DNA of 64,000 nt. Source: Acestrorhynchus altus (Eukaryota > Chordata > Actinopteri > Characiformes > Acestrorhynchidae). The notes under the pieces are model-generated. The model ran no database searches, was not told where the DNA came from, and saw only the letters and a program-made list of their open reading frames with translations. The position numbers and the translations under genes were made by a program. The stretch spans positions 15,193,731-15,257,730 of the forward strand of contig CM067505.1 in the NCBI GenBank assembly GCA_034509495.1, written 5' to 3'. Positions 37,246 to 47,842 of this stretch are shown here, in pieces; the first letter of the stretch is position 1, and each line of letters starts with the position of its first letter.

Positions 37246-38149
37246 ACCACAATACTGTGGACATAGAGAGGTTGAAGTCAATCATAATTACAGTTATGAA
37301 GTTTTGTTGCAAGTATAAAAACATTTTGGATTTTGCACCACTGAATAGATCATGCACAATATAAATATATACCAAAATAAACGTGAATTGAATCTGTAAT
37401 ATCTAATCTGTAAAACAAATCTTTTTTTTGCATTTTATGAACTTTACTGTAAGTGCAGTATAGGGTTGGGTACTGGGATTAGTACCTTTTAAGGGCCCTG
37501 ACCAAATTACATCAGTAATACAGAGTACCGATGCACCTCAAATCAATCTGCCGAATTACAGCACAAGTGTAACTCACAGTGGGCAGTGGCAAGTTACAAT
37601 ACAATACAGATAATACAGGCAATACAGACAGTGATACAGACAACAATCTCTGAATATTTGTAATGCAGAGTGCAAAGCTTGCAACATTTCTGACATGAAC
37701 TGAAGTGTGTGACCTGAAGGTAACACTGAAACACTTGCAGAGGTCATCTGACTGAATGCCATACAGTGTGCTCAGCACAAATGCAAAATATAAATACTGT
37801 CTTTTTAAACTCACAAGTGCAGGTTGTATCTTGTTACAATAGTTGAGGTTTTCGCTCACAGGCAGAACAGAACAGAATGGAATCAATTCCAACAGAATAA
37901 AGAGCATAAAAAAGATTATTTGTTTCGGGTAATGATCTGCTAATTAGAAGTCCAGTAAAGAATGTTGCATTGATCAACTGAAGGTAGCTAATCAGGTGAA
38001 TGTGTCCAACACACTGAGAGCTTGTCTGTGACCCTTATTTAATAAACTACTGACACCTAGTGGTGGAACATGACCACAATATATTACTCTTTTTTGCACG
38101 ATGCCACCACAAAAACTTTTCAGTTAATAATTCTGAAAAGAGTTTTGTG

Positions 38150-38330
38150 ATCTTTTTGACGTTTTTGGAGTTATATAGAACCATTTTTCAAAGGTTCTTT
38201 AAAGAATCCTCTAAGAGGGTATCCATCATGGAGAAGAATTTTGTAAAGGTGAAGAACCATTTCAGCATCCACAGGGTTCCTTTGGTTTGTCATGGTTCTA
38301 TATAGGACCATTGTCTTTACTACAAATATG
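38150..38330. mobile_element. Small palindrome-type MITE (GGTTCTT family)
   Basis: 'ttatatagaaccatttttca' at about 38170 and 'atggttctatataggacca' at about 38293 form inverted ends. Between them are 'aggttctttaaagaatcc' and 'aggtgaagaaccattt'. No coding content. Confidence 0.6.
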
Positions 38331-38440
38331 ATGCTAAAGCAAATCAAAGCCCCTGTTTGATATTGCAGAAGTGGCAGTGCTTCTACTATGTTGTACTATG
38401 CAGTACCATGAGCACAAATATAAACTTAATAGAAGAGCTA

Positions 38441-38483
38441 TCCCTGGTGGTCTAATGGCTAGGTTCAATTCTCAGTCAGGGAA
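38441..38483 (+). pseudogene. tRNA-Glu-like relic lacking the anticodon arm
   Basis: The 5' part 'tccctggtggtctaatggct' matches the acceptor stem and D arm of vertebrate tRNA-Glu. The 3' part 'ttcaattctcagtcagggaa' matches the T loop, 3' T stem and acceptor. The anticodon arm, variable loop and 5' T strand are deleted, and the acceptor stem tccctg/cagggaa still pairs. It cannot work as a tRNA. It lies just upstream of a SINE B copy. Confidence 0.7.
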
Positions 38484-38499
38484 GTTGTTATTTGGGACA

Positions 38500-38985
38500 T
38501 TCGTGGTCTGGTGGTTAGGGAACTGGAAAGTTGCTGGTTTGAATCCCTGAACTGGCAGGAACAAGGCCTTGAAAAAGGCATGCTACTCCCCAGCTGCTCC
38601 TGCTGAGGATAGGGCTGCCCACTGCTCCAGGTCACTGCCCCCTGGTGTGTGAATTTACATTTACATTTAGGCATTTAACAGACACTATTATGCAGAGCAA
38701 ATTACAAGGTTACTCATATTACAGAAGTGAGCCATATTACAGACGTGCACCAGAGTACTGTTAGGAGTCTTGCCAAAGGACTCTTATTGGTGTAACACAG
38801 CATAGTTGTCCAGACTGAGAATTGTACCTCAGTCTCCCACATGGTGTGGTGGCTCACTGTTGGTTGCACCATATGAATTCACTAGTGTGTGTGTATGTAT
38901 GTATCACTGTGTGTGCAGAGAACAAATTCCCCTGTGCAAAAAACACAGTGGGTCAGTGAGCACCTTTATCAAATGAAATTCATCC
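38500..38985 (+). mobile_element. tRNA-derived SINE (family B), split by a SINE A insertion
   Basis: Head 'gtggtctggtggttagggaa' (A box) and 'ctggtttgaatccctgaact' (B box), then 'gaaaaaggcatgctactccc', 'gggctgcccactgctccagg' and 'cactgccccctggtgtgtga' to 38655. The body resumes at about 38874 with 'tgaattcactagtgtgtgtg' and ends near 'acacagtgggtcagtgagca'. The interruption is a reversed SINE A flanked by a TGAATT repeat. Confidence 0.8.
38656..38873 (-). mobile_element. tRNA-derived SINE (family A), full length, nested in SINE B
   Basis: On the minus strand it runs from a head containing 'ccaccacaccatgtgggaga' through a tail ending in the L2-type 'ttaaatgcctaaatgtaaat'. Flanking TGAATT at 38650-38655 and 38874-38879 is a plausible 6-bp target-site duplication. 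Confidence 0.8.
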
Positions 38986-39119
38986 CTCACCACAGAATTC
39001 AATTTTCTGACCTTTTCAAAGGAACATCTAAACAGGGTTGATGTGTTTTGGAAACAAGTCAAATGTTGGACCTAATGGAATTAAAATGAAAATTTCTTTG
39101 GAAGCAGTGAGTTTGTTTA

Positions 39120-39480
39120 AAAAAAGGGGTGCCGAATGAAAAGAACTCAGCATATGGGTGGATCAATCATGCAGTTGGGCTTGTGTTACTGTCAGTGGCA
39201 CAAGGGAACATTTCGCTGGTAGAGGAAAGAATGTATTTGATTGACCACCAACAAATGCTGCAAAGAGCAGATCATCTGCTATCTATTGTCAGCATAATTA
39301 TTATCCTAAACACACCTTAAGATCCACAGTGGATCAGGCAGTCCCATGATTTAAACATCATTGAATTTTTATGGCTAGACCTCAGTGCTTGAGAATCTCT
39401 ACTAGATGCAATCTCCCAGACAAAAACTGAAAGACTCTTAGCTGCTAGTCCTACAGGGTTTCCCAAATTTGTGCATTTCA
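39120..39480 (+). pseudogene. Decayed Tc1 transposase fragment (middle to C-terminal)
   Basis: Reads on plus with broken frames: 'gggtggatcaatcatgcagt' (GGSIM block), 'cacaagggaacatttcgctg' (GN-SLVE), 'tattatcctaaacacacctt' (the NDPKHT block) and 'gatttaaacatcattgaatt' (the DLNIIE block that carries the last catalytic acid). Matches a common fish Tc1 family. Inactive. Confidence 0.8.
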
Positions 39481-39872
39481 ACACAAATTATTTTATTATG
39501 TGTACATGCGGTGTGTTTACACTAGTCTAGGGTGTATGTGAGAGTGAGACCGTTGTTTTGCAGATGTTCTGACCCAGTCATTTAGCCTCCACAATTGTTG
39601 ACTTCACTTGCTAACTAATACTAATCCCAGCCCTTGACAGGTTACACTGTAAGCATATAATCAGTGTTATTCATTTCACCTGTCAGTGGTTTGGATTGCA
39701 TATGCTGTGCTATCATTTTGTCAGTGCTTATCAACTTTATTATTAGTCCATCAACTGCCTCTGGGCTGGCCTCCATGGTCTGTAAGGATGAATGGAGAAG
39801 TTAGTGTTATGGTCTGTGACTTGGTAAATAAAATGAAATTTCCTCTCTCTCTCCCTTCTTTCCTCCCTGTAG

Positions 39873-40125
39873 ATGATGATGTAGATCTGGAGGCTTTGGT
39901 GAATGACATGACTTCTTTGTCACCCTACGAGAGCCTCTACTCCATTTGCAAAACCCAGCACTCAGATACAGCCCCCCTCCTGCACAACGGCCATGGCAAC
40001 CTTCTCCAAAGCACCAGAACGCCTCAGCCCCAGCGCTATCCGAACAGTCGAGCAGCTGTCCCCCACACACCTGCTCAGAATGTCCACCGCTCGCAGCCTA
40101 TGCACATATTGGCGTGCATGGTTAG
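39873..40125 (+). CDS. grb10: grb10 exon 4 (coding, 253 nt)
   Basis: Coding exon in phase 1 after a strong acceptor ('cccttctttcctccctgtag'). With the preceding G it encodes DDDVDLEALVNDMTSLSPYE, then SLYSICKTQHSDTAPLLHNG and a proline/glutamine-rich stretch ending 'VHRSQPMHILACMVR'. The DVDLEALVNDM..SLYS.C..Q.D..PLL.NG pattern and the 'RSQP.HILA' end are diagnostic for GRB10 and separate it from GRB7 and GRB14. The donor is GTTAG|GTAACA, phase 2. Relative to the mammalian HILAV-RRLQEE junction, the fish reading HILACMV-RRLQEE has two extra residues. The region is disordered, proline-rich and cytosolic, upstream of the RA and PH domains. Confidence 0.95.
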
Positions 40126-41547
40126 GTAACACACTTTATACCTGTTTTAGTGGTTACACAGACAGTGATGCAGACAGCAATCTCTGCAGGTCCAATGACC
40201 ATTTTAGGACTGTAACTCTGAGACTTCTTTACATATCTTGTGGTCTAATCTTGGGCTGAACTTGCTAGGATGGCCTGACCTGGCCATGTTGGCAGAAGTT
40301 TCACTTGTAAGTAATTTTCCAAACCATGGGAATGGCTGATTTTATAATTGTTCTGAGATCTTTTTAAATCCCTTTCCAGACTCATATACATATGCAACCT
40401 TATTTTGAAAGGTCTAAAAGAGCTCTTTGGATTCCTGAGGGGGGATGCATTTTTTAACTTCCAGACATGCTGCTTTTAAATGCAGAGGTTTGCCTATGAA
40501 AGTTATGCATAATTTATGGCAAAGCCCATGTTTTGTTTGGGGGTATTTGTTTGTTAAGGAACCAGTACCAGTAATGGATGGAAACAACAAAGTTATTCCT
40601 GTTGGTTTTGATGCCATTATCAACCAAAGAAAGTGAGCTGTGATGGCCTTGAGTAGTTCAGTGAATGTCTCAGAACATTTTTCAGAGTTCAAAATCTCGG
40701 AGACCAGAAACCACTGCACTCTAAGGAATCTCATTAGGACATTTGAATGATGGTGCTGCCCTCTTAAGTATAAATCCAGTGAGCACAGAATATTGCAGAC
40801 TTATGCACCAATGGTTTTAAAAGGTTCCAGGAAATTTTGCAGAAAAAATGTTCCAGGAATACATTATTACAACTATATTACGACATGTATTACACCGTGT
40901 TCCCCGTTAGACAAAAACTTTACAGAACATTATAGAAACATCTGGAGTTATTATCCCAGTAATATATACAAAATACATTGTTTGCATTATTTTGATGGAG
41001 CGAGAGGTTGACCGGTGGATTGGTGCAGCGTCTGCTGTGTTATCTGTACCCTGGATTCATGGGTGCTTGCATTAATTATTGAAATATGTGTAACAAATGT
41101 GAAAAGCCCATAATTGATTGTGAAAATAAAAAAAAAAATATATATATATAAGTGCAAATATCAGACTTATACCTGCCGCCTTTTGGTGGGTAAACTGGCT
41201 TCCGTGAGTGTGACGCTTATTTTGAGCAACGAAAAATAATAAAATATATTTTATTCAATAAAATATATATTTTATTTTAATATCTTAATATCACAATAAT
41301 CTTCCAATTTAGAACTAAAATAAAAAACATACATAAATAAATTACACTTCAATTAAATACTTATCATTTATTTTCCCAAGCCACGTGGAGCTGCAGTATA
41401 AGGATGAAAGAGCCATGGGTTACCGACCCCTGGTCTTGCTAGATAGGTGGGTCATGTTTGAGATGTGTACAGAGCTAACCAACCTCCACTGATGTAAAGG
41501 ATGTCTAGATATTTAAAGGTTCTTCCCACTTGCCCATCTGTTAAATG

Positions 41548-41757
41548 CATGGGGCCTCATTCACCGAACATTCTTAACTACTTTCATTGACCTGTGTTTT
41601 CTTATTTGGCATTTGTTGAATTTATGAGGAAAATGGTGAAACAAGAAAATTGTGAACAGTTCTGTTCTTTAAAACCACTTTATATATCTGATGCAGACTT
41701 TTCTCAAGAATATATTCAAGAAAAGTCTTAGGAAGGTTTTTGTGAATGAGGCTCATG
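41548..41757. mobile_element. Small MITE with GCCTCATTCAC ends
   Basis: Inverted ends 'catggggcctcattcaccga' on the left and 'tttgtgaatgaggctcatgg' on the right, about 210 bp apart, with further symmetry (attcttaact.. against ..gtcttaggaa). No coding content. Confidence 0.7.
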
Positions 41758-42769
41758 GTTCTAAGTGAAACTCAGTTGTTCTGTGAAGAACCATTTGAAA
41801 CACCTTTATTTCTAGGAGTGTGAAACTAGAATGGCAGCAACTGAAGACATAAAGCATTCATTCAGACTGTTGCAGTAGATATATAAATCAACTGCATTAG
41901 CAATGGTTAGGTACAGCTGTAGTCTGGAGGAACAGAAATGCAGTATAGTGCAGAGAGTATGATGAAAAGTCTACCACAGCTCTAGTGAAAGGTACTGTTC
42001 AGTTTGAGCTGCTTCAGTGCTCTGGGGTAGGTTATAACCAGGTTACCTTTTGAAAACCCCTGTTTTCCTCCCTCCCCCTTTATGTCAGTTCATACAAATC
42101 CTGTATGAACTGCATGTCATAATGAGCTGTTCTGCTCATCACCTTTTAGTCTCTCTCTCTCTCTCCTTCTCCCTCCTCTCTTTTTCCCTCTTGCTGACAG
42201 CGGGGTGTTACACCCATAAGCACTGAGACGGGTTCACGCAAAGGTTTCCGACTCCACACACGCGTATCTCTCTCCCTCTCTGACTCTGCTGTGAACCCCA
42301 GGCGTCAAACCCCCCTCCGTTATGCTTCACTCTTTCTGCAGTAAAAAAAGAAAAAGATATTCTGGGTTTCTTTGTGTGACTCTGACTGCTCCGCAGCAGG
42401 CCTGCGTTTATTCCCAGCCTTATTGATCTAGATCAAAGCATACGGATGCAGGTTGAGCCACCATTGGCTGTTAGGCTGTCTGCTGAACTCGCTGTAACAC
42501 TGTGAGTTCATGAACCTGCTCTCGTTCTCGTTCTCCAAGGAGAAAGGGAGCTGCTTACCCAAAATTCTCAGCCTCCCAGCTTCATTCATATATTCTCTCT
42601 GTACTGAGAGAAAGTAAGAAAAGATATATTTTATTGAACTGATGGTTGGCTTACTGTGCTTGAGTGTGAGGGTGAGATGTAGAGCAGCTCATTATGACAA
42701 ATCTTTTAACAGGTAGCTGCTCTTCAAATCTCCTTCATCTTTTTCATTTACCACAATAATGCACACAGA

Positions 42770-42770
<1 letters not shown>

Positions 42771-42801
<31 letters not shown>
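42771..42801. repeat. (TG)n microsatellite
   Basis: About 30 bp of pure TG. Confidence 0.95.
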
Positions 42802-43022
42802 TATACAAATGTCTAATTGCTTTTGTCTGCAGAAAAATAATGTGTTGAAGTGCTTATGAAAACATGATAAATGCTTGGGCTGAAGTGACTTATCTAGCAG
42901 TGTTTTTGCATGAATCTATAGTGTTTTAAGCTTAAAACTCACTTTTGATTAAGCGTTTTATGTATTGATTTGATAACGATATTGACAAGTTATTAATAAT
43001 ACATGACAATCAACAAAAATTC

Positions 43023-43025
<3 letters not shown>

Positions 43026-43089
<64 letters not shown>

Positions 43090-43157
43090 GTAGTAGTAGT
43101 AGTAGTAGTAGTAGCAGTAGTAGTACTAGTAGTAGAAGTAGTAGTAGTAGCAGTAGA
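43026..43157. repeat. (ATT)n(AGT)n compound microsatellite
   Basis: About 64 bp of ATT repeats passing directly into about 65 bp of imperfect AGT/GTA repeats. The long Asn/Thr open frame across it is an artefact of the repeat. Confidence 0.96.
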
Positions 43158-43649
43158 TGTATGAGGCCTCTGCACTATGATAGTAAAATGTGAACTCTGA
43201 GCAGCTGTGGTCATGAAATCATGATCCTGCCTCGTTCTGTCCTCTCCCTTTAGTTGTATGTTTTAGCCATTTTTAAAAGTGGTTTTTAATGTGTTACATA
43301 CCTTATATATAGCTTGCATTTTTGATATTACCGAATATTTGTAATGTTAACTTAAACCAGTTTTAGTTTTAGTTTTAATATTGCCAAATTGCTGCATTGA
43401 CAGCCTTCTGCTGTACAGCATGTCAACAGCATTCCTCTCTACCAGAGAGCAGATCTCATGCTCCTCAGTCTCTTTTAATTTACATAACCTGCAGCACTGA
43501 TGGATGTAAAATAATTAAACAAATAAAACTGAATAAATGTTTTTTTTTTTCTAAAATCTAATTATAATAATAGAAATGCTAATTTTCTTATGATGAAAAG
43601 GTTAGTAAACCCTCACGTTTATTACTAGTTAAAATGCATAAAATTAGAA

Positions 43650-43890
43650 TCATGGGCAACACATCAGTTGCAAATGATTAGAAGATTATTATTCCACTGA
43701 CTGCAAAATAATTTACAACCAAGACAACTGTCAACATTTCCAGGCTAGACTGTCCCAGCAAGTTCAAGAGCAGACATACAAAGAAGACTACACCAATTTT
43801 AATGTCATCAGGGACCTACACACGCTCTACCATTTGAAAGGAACGAAAAACAAGCTTGATTTTCTTGGGAGGCGTACAAGGAAGAAACCC
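43650..43890 (+). pseudogene. Decayed Tc1 transposase fragment (N-terminal)
   Basis: 'aggctagactgtcccagcaa', 'gttcaagagcagacatacaa', 'aatgtcatcagggacctaca' and 'gggaggcgtacaaggaagaa' follow the N-terminal DNA-binding part of a common fish Tc1 transposase (GRPSK..PRADR..MSSRDL..GR.ARKKP). Gaps and stops make it non-functional. Confidence 0.7.
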
Positions 43891-44287
43891 ATGTAGTCAA
43901 GCAAACTTTATGACAGCCTGACGTTTGTTTCATTTTTACTTTTAAATAAAACAGGCTCCTCCAAATTCTCCCCAACCATGTTCTAATCATTTGCTGCTGA
44001 TTGGCTGCACCTCATTCTAATTTAAGTATTATTGTATTTTAAGTAGTAATACATGGAAATATATGTTCCAGAAGTCATGGTGAACTAGTTATCATGTCCC
44101 ATGCCTTTTGACATGTTCCATGGAATCTAAAGAATGCTGCACTGACCTGCACTGATGTGTGGGGCCTCCTGCACTGAATGTGTGTGTGTGGTAGGGCAAG
44201 AATCTGGCCATATGATACTTAAAAAAACTCTGATGATACATTCAGCTGTTTTGAAGATATATTTTATTGTTTTATATATTTTATTGG

Positions 44288-44507
44288 TTGGTGTGGCACA
44301 GTAGATTACACCAGCAGCAAGCCACCACACCATGTGAGAGACTGGGGTTTGATTCCCAGTCTGGCCAACTATGCTGTGCTACACCAATAAAAGTCGTTGG
44401 GCACGACTGCTAACACTAGTCTAGCCCACCTCTGTAATGTGAGAAACCTTGTAAGTCGCTCTGGAGAAGAGTGTCTGTTAAATGCCATAAATGTAAATGT
44501 AAAAAAA
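44288..44507 (+). mobile_element. tRNA-derived SINE (family A), full length, just upstream of exon 5
   Basis: Head with A box 'ggtgtggcacagtagattac' and B box 'ggggtttgattcccagtctg', body 'tgctgtgctacaccaataaa', and L2-type tail 'cttgtaagtcgctctggaga', 'agagtgtctgttaaatgcc', '(ataaatgta)n' and an A run. It is the best-preserved copy of this family here. Its A-rich end lies about 65 nt before the exon 5 splice acceptor. Confidence 0.88.
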
Positions 44508-44571
44508 AAAGTTGCTTTCAAATGTGTGATTTAAAAATGAACCAAGATGTGCATTTCTGTTTATTTTGCAG

Positions 44572-44707
44572 GCGTCTGCAAGAGGAGGAGCACCAGGTGC
44601 GACCAGCATCTCTGCCAGCCATTCCTAATCCATTCCCTGAACTGTGCAGTCCAGCAGGATCACCAACACTTAGTCCAGCTTCACTACCACAGCCTGCAGA
44701 CACGCAT
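44572..44707 (+). CDS. grb10: grb10 exon 5 (coding, 136 nt)
   Basis: Starts in phase 2 after the acceptor ending 'tttattttgcag'. The first base completes the arginine codon begun in exon 4. It encodes RRLQEEEHQVRPASLPAIPN, then PFPELCSPAGSPTLSPASLP and QPADTH. PAIPNPFPEL is the invariant proline-rich signature of Grb7, Grb10 and Grb14, and RRLQEE.. is Grb10-like. The donor is ACGCAT|GTAAGA, phase 0. After this exon the mammalian protein continues into the RA domain (DVKVFSED..); that exon is not found in the window. A CA repeat begins about 22 nt after the donor. The combined CDS of the four exons is 528 nt, exactly 176 codons. Confidence 0.95.
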
Positions 44708-44728
44708 GTAAGACTCTCTCTTGTATTG

Positions 44729-44799
<71 letters not shown>
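44729..44799. repeat. (CA)n microsatellite next to exon 5 donor
   Basis: About 70 bp of pure CA on the sense strand, starting 21-23 nt after the splice donor at 44708. Confidence 0.97.
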
Positions 44800-44800
<1 letters not shown>

Positions 44801-45028
44801 CCTAATATCATTATTGCATTATACAGTGTTACAAATGCTTATCATACCACTGTCTCTGTTTTCTGTCTGTAGATGTTTCAATGAATGCACATTTATTCTT
44901 ACACTCTCTCTCTGTGTCTCTATCTCTCTCTCACTCATATACATACATACATAGATACACACACACACACACACACAAAATCCTGCAGCTGATTTTGTCC
45001 CAGTCTTTCTCATTACCTCTTGGATGTA

Positions 45029-45638
45029 TACCAATCAACCATAACATAATGACCTTACATGTTCTTGTTTCTACATTCACTGTACATTTTTTTCATTTTT
45101 ATCAACACAAACACTTTGTAGTCCATCTGTTTATCTGTATACTTTGTTAGTCTCCTTTCACTCTGACCTTCAAAGGTCAGGACCACCACAGAGCACTTAT
45201 CATGTGGTGGGCCATTCTCAGTACTGCAGTGATGCTGACATAGTAAAAGTACATCCTGCCCTCACGATGCTGTTGGGTGGATATTTCTGGTTGATGGGTT
45301 TTTCTCAAACCAGCAGTCACATTGAGGGGTTTAAACGCTCCAGTACCACTTCTGTGTCTGATTCACTTGTATTGGCGCAACACAAAGTAGCACACTGCTA
45401 CCATGTCTGCATCACTGCAGTGCTGAGAATGACCCACCGCCAACATAATACCTGCTCTCTGGTGGTCCTCTGGGGTCCTGACTGTTGAAGAACAGGGTGA
45501 AAGGAGCCTAACAAAGTATGTAGAGAAACATATGAACTATAGTCTGTAATTATTGAACTACAATGTGCTATAGTAAGAGGAGTTAATACAAAAGGTAATG
45601 TGTGTAGAGACAAGGAGGTGGTGAAACATTTATGGTTG

Positions 45639-45643
<5 letters not shown>
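45029..45643. mobile_element. Long-TIR palindromic DNA element, copy 3 (complete)
   Basis: About 615 bp starting 'taccaatcaaccataacata' and ending 'catttatggttgatcta'. Left-arm words 'ttgtagtccatctgtttatc', 'atactttgttagtctccttt' and 'gaccaccacagagcacttat' return inverted in the right arm as 'acaaagtatgtagagaaaca', 'gtgaaaggagcctaacaaag' and 'aatacctgctctctggtggt'. No coding capacity. The right end runs into GT repeats. Confidence 0.8.
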
Positions 45644-45673
<30 letters not shown>

Positions 45674-45686
45674 TGCAAGAAAGAGC

Positions 45687-45731
<45 letters not shown>

Positions 45732-45732
45732 T
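45644..45732. repeat. Two (GT)n tracts
   Basis: GT tracts at about 45644-45672 and 45690-45730 separated by a short non-repeat linker. Confidence 0.95.
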
Positions 45733-46129
45733 TTGTGAGAAAGTGGTTCACATTATTGTGGATTGACTCATTGGCAAGAGAACTGGCAAAATAAATAGAA
45801 TCTGGAGCCGGGAACAGAGCTGTGAGAAATTTCTTCCTGAGAAGTGTGCGTGTATGTTTCTGTAACTGGTTGTACATATTAGGAGTTAGCTCCTAAACTC
45901 CCTTTTATCTTTCAGAATTGCTTAGTTGGCCAGAAGTGTATGCAGTTGTGCTGTGTTTGCAACATATACTGCCTTAGTGTTGCTTTTGGCTTTGAAATTA
46001 CATTTTTGAGCTGACACACTGACTCTAACAAAGGCTTTTTGCTCAGTGTGTGGCATATGTTGATGGCCCATCTTTGAGTGCATTTCCACGTTTGCTTTTG
46101 CACATTGTTAGAATGTGGTGTCTGTCTGT

Positions 46130-46700
46130 CAAAAAAAACATCACCTAAACAAAGACCAGGACGTCTGGAACAATGTACTTTGGACAGATGAATCTAAAGT
46201 TGAATTATTTAGGCACCATAACAGAACACATTTTTGCTGCAAATCAAACATAGCATCTGAGCACAAGAACCTCATACCAACTGTGAAGCATTGAGGTGGA
46301 ATTGTCATAGTTTAGGGTTGCCTTGCTGCAGCAGGGCACAGAAAACTCTTAATCATAGAAACATTAATCTTTTTTATCAGAGGAAGCTTGAGAAAATGTA
46401 AGACTGTCTGTAGAAAGACTGTTACTGAAACTAAAGTCTGTATGGAGGGAAGATCTTACAGTCTAGGTAAGAGACTGGTAGACAATTATATGAATCACCT
46501 AATTTGACATTATTTCAAAGTTGTAAATACCAGCTATTAGTGCATAGAGTATTGCTTTTCTGTTGATTGCTTTTTGCAAATGATTTTCAAAAGTCATTTC
46601 TTCAGTTTTGTGTGTTTTAGTTATCACCTCCTTCTCTCAATATAGGTAAAATGAAGATCACATGTCTAAGATTCAATTATTGTATGTCAGTACAATATAA
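46130..46700 (+). pseudogene. Decayed Tc1 transposase fragment (central) and 3' end
   Basis: 'gacgtctggaacaatgtact', 'ttggacagatgaatctaaag' (WTDESK block with the first catalytic Asp), 'gaacctcataccaactgtga' and 'gttgccttgctgcagcaggg' (the G-C-AAAG block) match a common fish Tc1 family. The second and third catalytic blocks are lost or unreadable. The stretch to about 46700 resembles the degraded 3' flank. It appears to be the same family as the relic at 43650-43890. Confidence 0.75.
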
Positions 46701-47741
46701 ATATTGTAGCTTTGCTGTAAATTGAGCTTTATAGAATCCTTACTTCCTTAATTTTTATAATTTTCACCTTTTCTTACTTTTTGCATGGACATGTGATGTT
46801 TATCTCTATACTAAAAGTCATGGCTGTGACTGTAATGAATCCCTATTCCCACATTAGTGTTGTGCTACATAGGGAAGACTATTTAGTTTACTAAGTAGCA
46901 GTAGAAACACTTATTATTTTGGACACATCCACAATGCATGTCGGCACCAGTCACTTAAACAAACACATGAGCTATGTTTAAGTTCTATACACACTTGAAC
47001 TGAATTAAAGTTACTAAAGCTCTGTGCTGTTCATAGAATAATCCTTGATTATGTTGCTTACAAGCATAATCCTCCCATTAATGAACTAATGTTACATGGG
47101 AAAACATGTGAATTCCACAGAGTCCAGTGGTTCGTAACAATCACTGGTTTAGCAGCCAGATATATGAGCCAAAGTCGTCAGCTCCATTCATTCCACTGTG
47201 TTCTTAGTAAAGACATTAAGTTGCATTCCAGTCCATATTCAGTTCATGTACTGAGCCATAATGTGTGCTATAAATTACCAGTGAATTGTAGGAGTTTATA
47301 GTACCCTCAGTACAATATTCGAATTCCACTTAATTTGGACACTCAGAGGAAAATGGCTGACATACTTATTAGTGGCCTAATGTTTTGCCAGGTTCTTGTC
47401 AGGACTGGGTGAGGTAGCAGACATTTAATCCTGACCTTGTAGACTTTCCCTGTTTTGCCTTTTTATATAAAGGTGGGATGTTTTGTTTTGTAATGTGTTT
47501 GAAAATTGCCGCAAAAGGCTATCTCAAGACCAACAGCATGCACAGCCACTAAAGACTCTACTGCCTGTTGCGCAGGGAAGTTGCCTGCTAGCACACACAC
47601 ATGTGCAAGCGCTACACAACTTGTCCTGTGTGAGAAAATGTGCTTCTCTGTTTGGCCGTCTGCCCCTCCATATCTCTGGTCTGTATCCTTTGAGCGGAGG
47701 CACTTCCTTAAGAGATGCGAGTCATTTTCCTTTCACACGCC

Positions 47742-47747
<6 letters not shown>

Positions 47748-47809
<62 letters not shown>

Positions 47810-47842
47810 TGTGTGCGTGTGTGCATGTGCGCGCGTGTGTGT
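47748..47842. repeat. (GT)n microsatellite
   Basis: About 60 bp pure GT followed by GCGT/GCATGT variants. Confidence 0.97.

Larger units (their letters stand above)
36859..39872 (+). other. grb10: grb10 intron 3 (3.0 kb)
   Basis: Bounded by CAG|GTTGGT and the pyrimidine-rich acceptor ending 'tcctccctgtag' at 39872; phase 1. It holds a palindromic-element fragment, a MITE, a tRNA-Glu-like relic, nested SINEs and a Tc1 relic, listed separately. 37250-38050 shows nothing recognisable. Confidence 0.85.
40126..44571 (+). other. grb10: grb10 intron 4 (4.4 kb)
   Basis: Bounded by TTAG|GTAACA and the acceptor 'tttctgtttattttgcag' ending at 44571; phase 2. It holds a MITE, ATT/GTA and TG repeats, a Tc1 relic and a SINE close to the acceptor. 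40.2-41.5 kb has an open frame (40445-40636) without resemblance to anything I know. 42.15-42.56 kb is a CpG-richer segment after a long CT tract with no supported function. Confidence 0.85.

Noticed and set aside
42186..42344. Extra grb10 exon after the CT tract and 'cttgctgacag', ending 'ctttctgcag'
   Set aside because: In the phase set by exon 4 it reaches a stop after six codons, and no conserved protein is encoded in the other frames.
44879..44886. Candidate next grb10 exon after 'ttttctgtctgtag' at 44873
   Set aside because: In the required phase 0 it reads Met-Phe-Gln then a stop, with no resemblance to the RA domain start (DVKVFSED).
47089..47301. 70-codon open frame
   Set aside because: No homology seen and no exon boundaries in phase with grb10.
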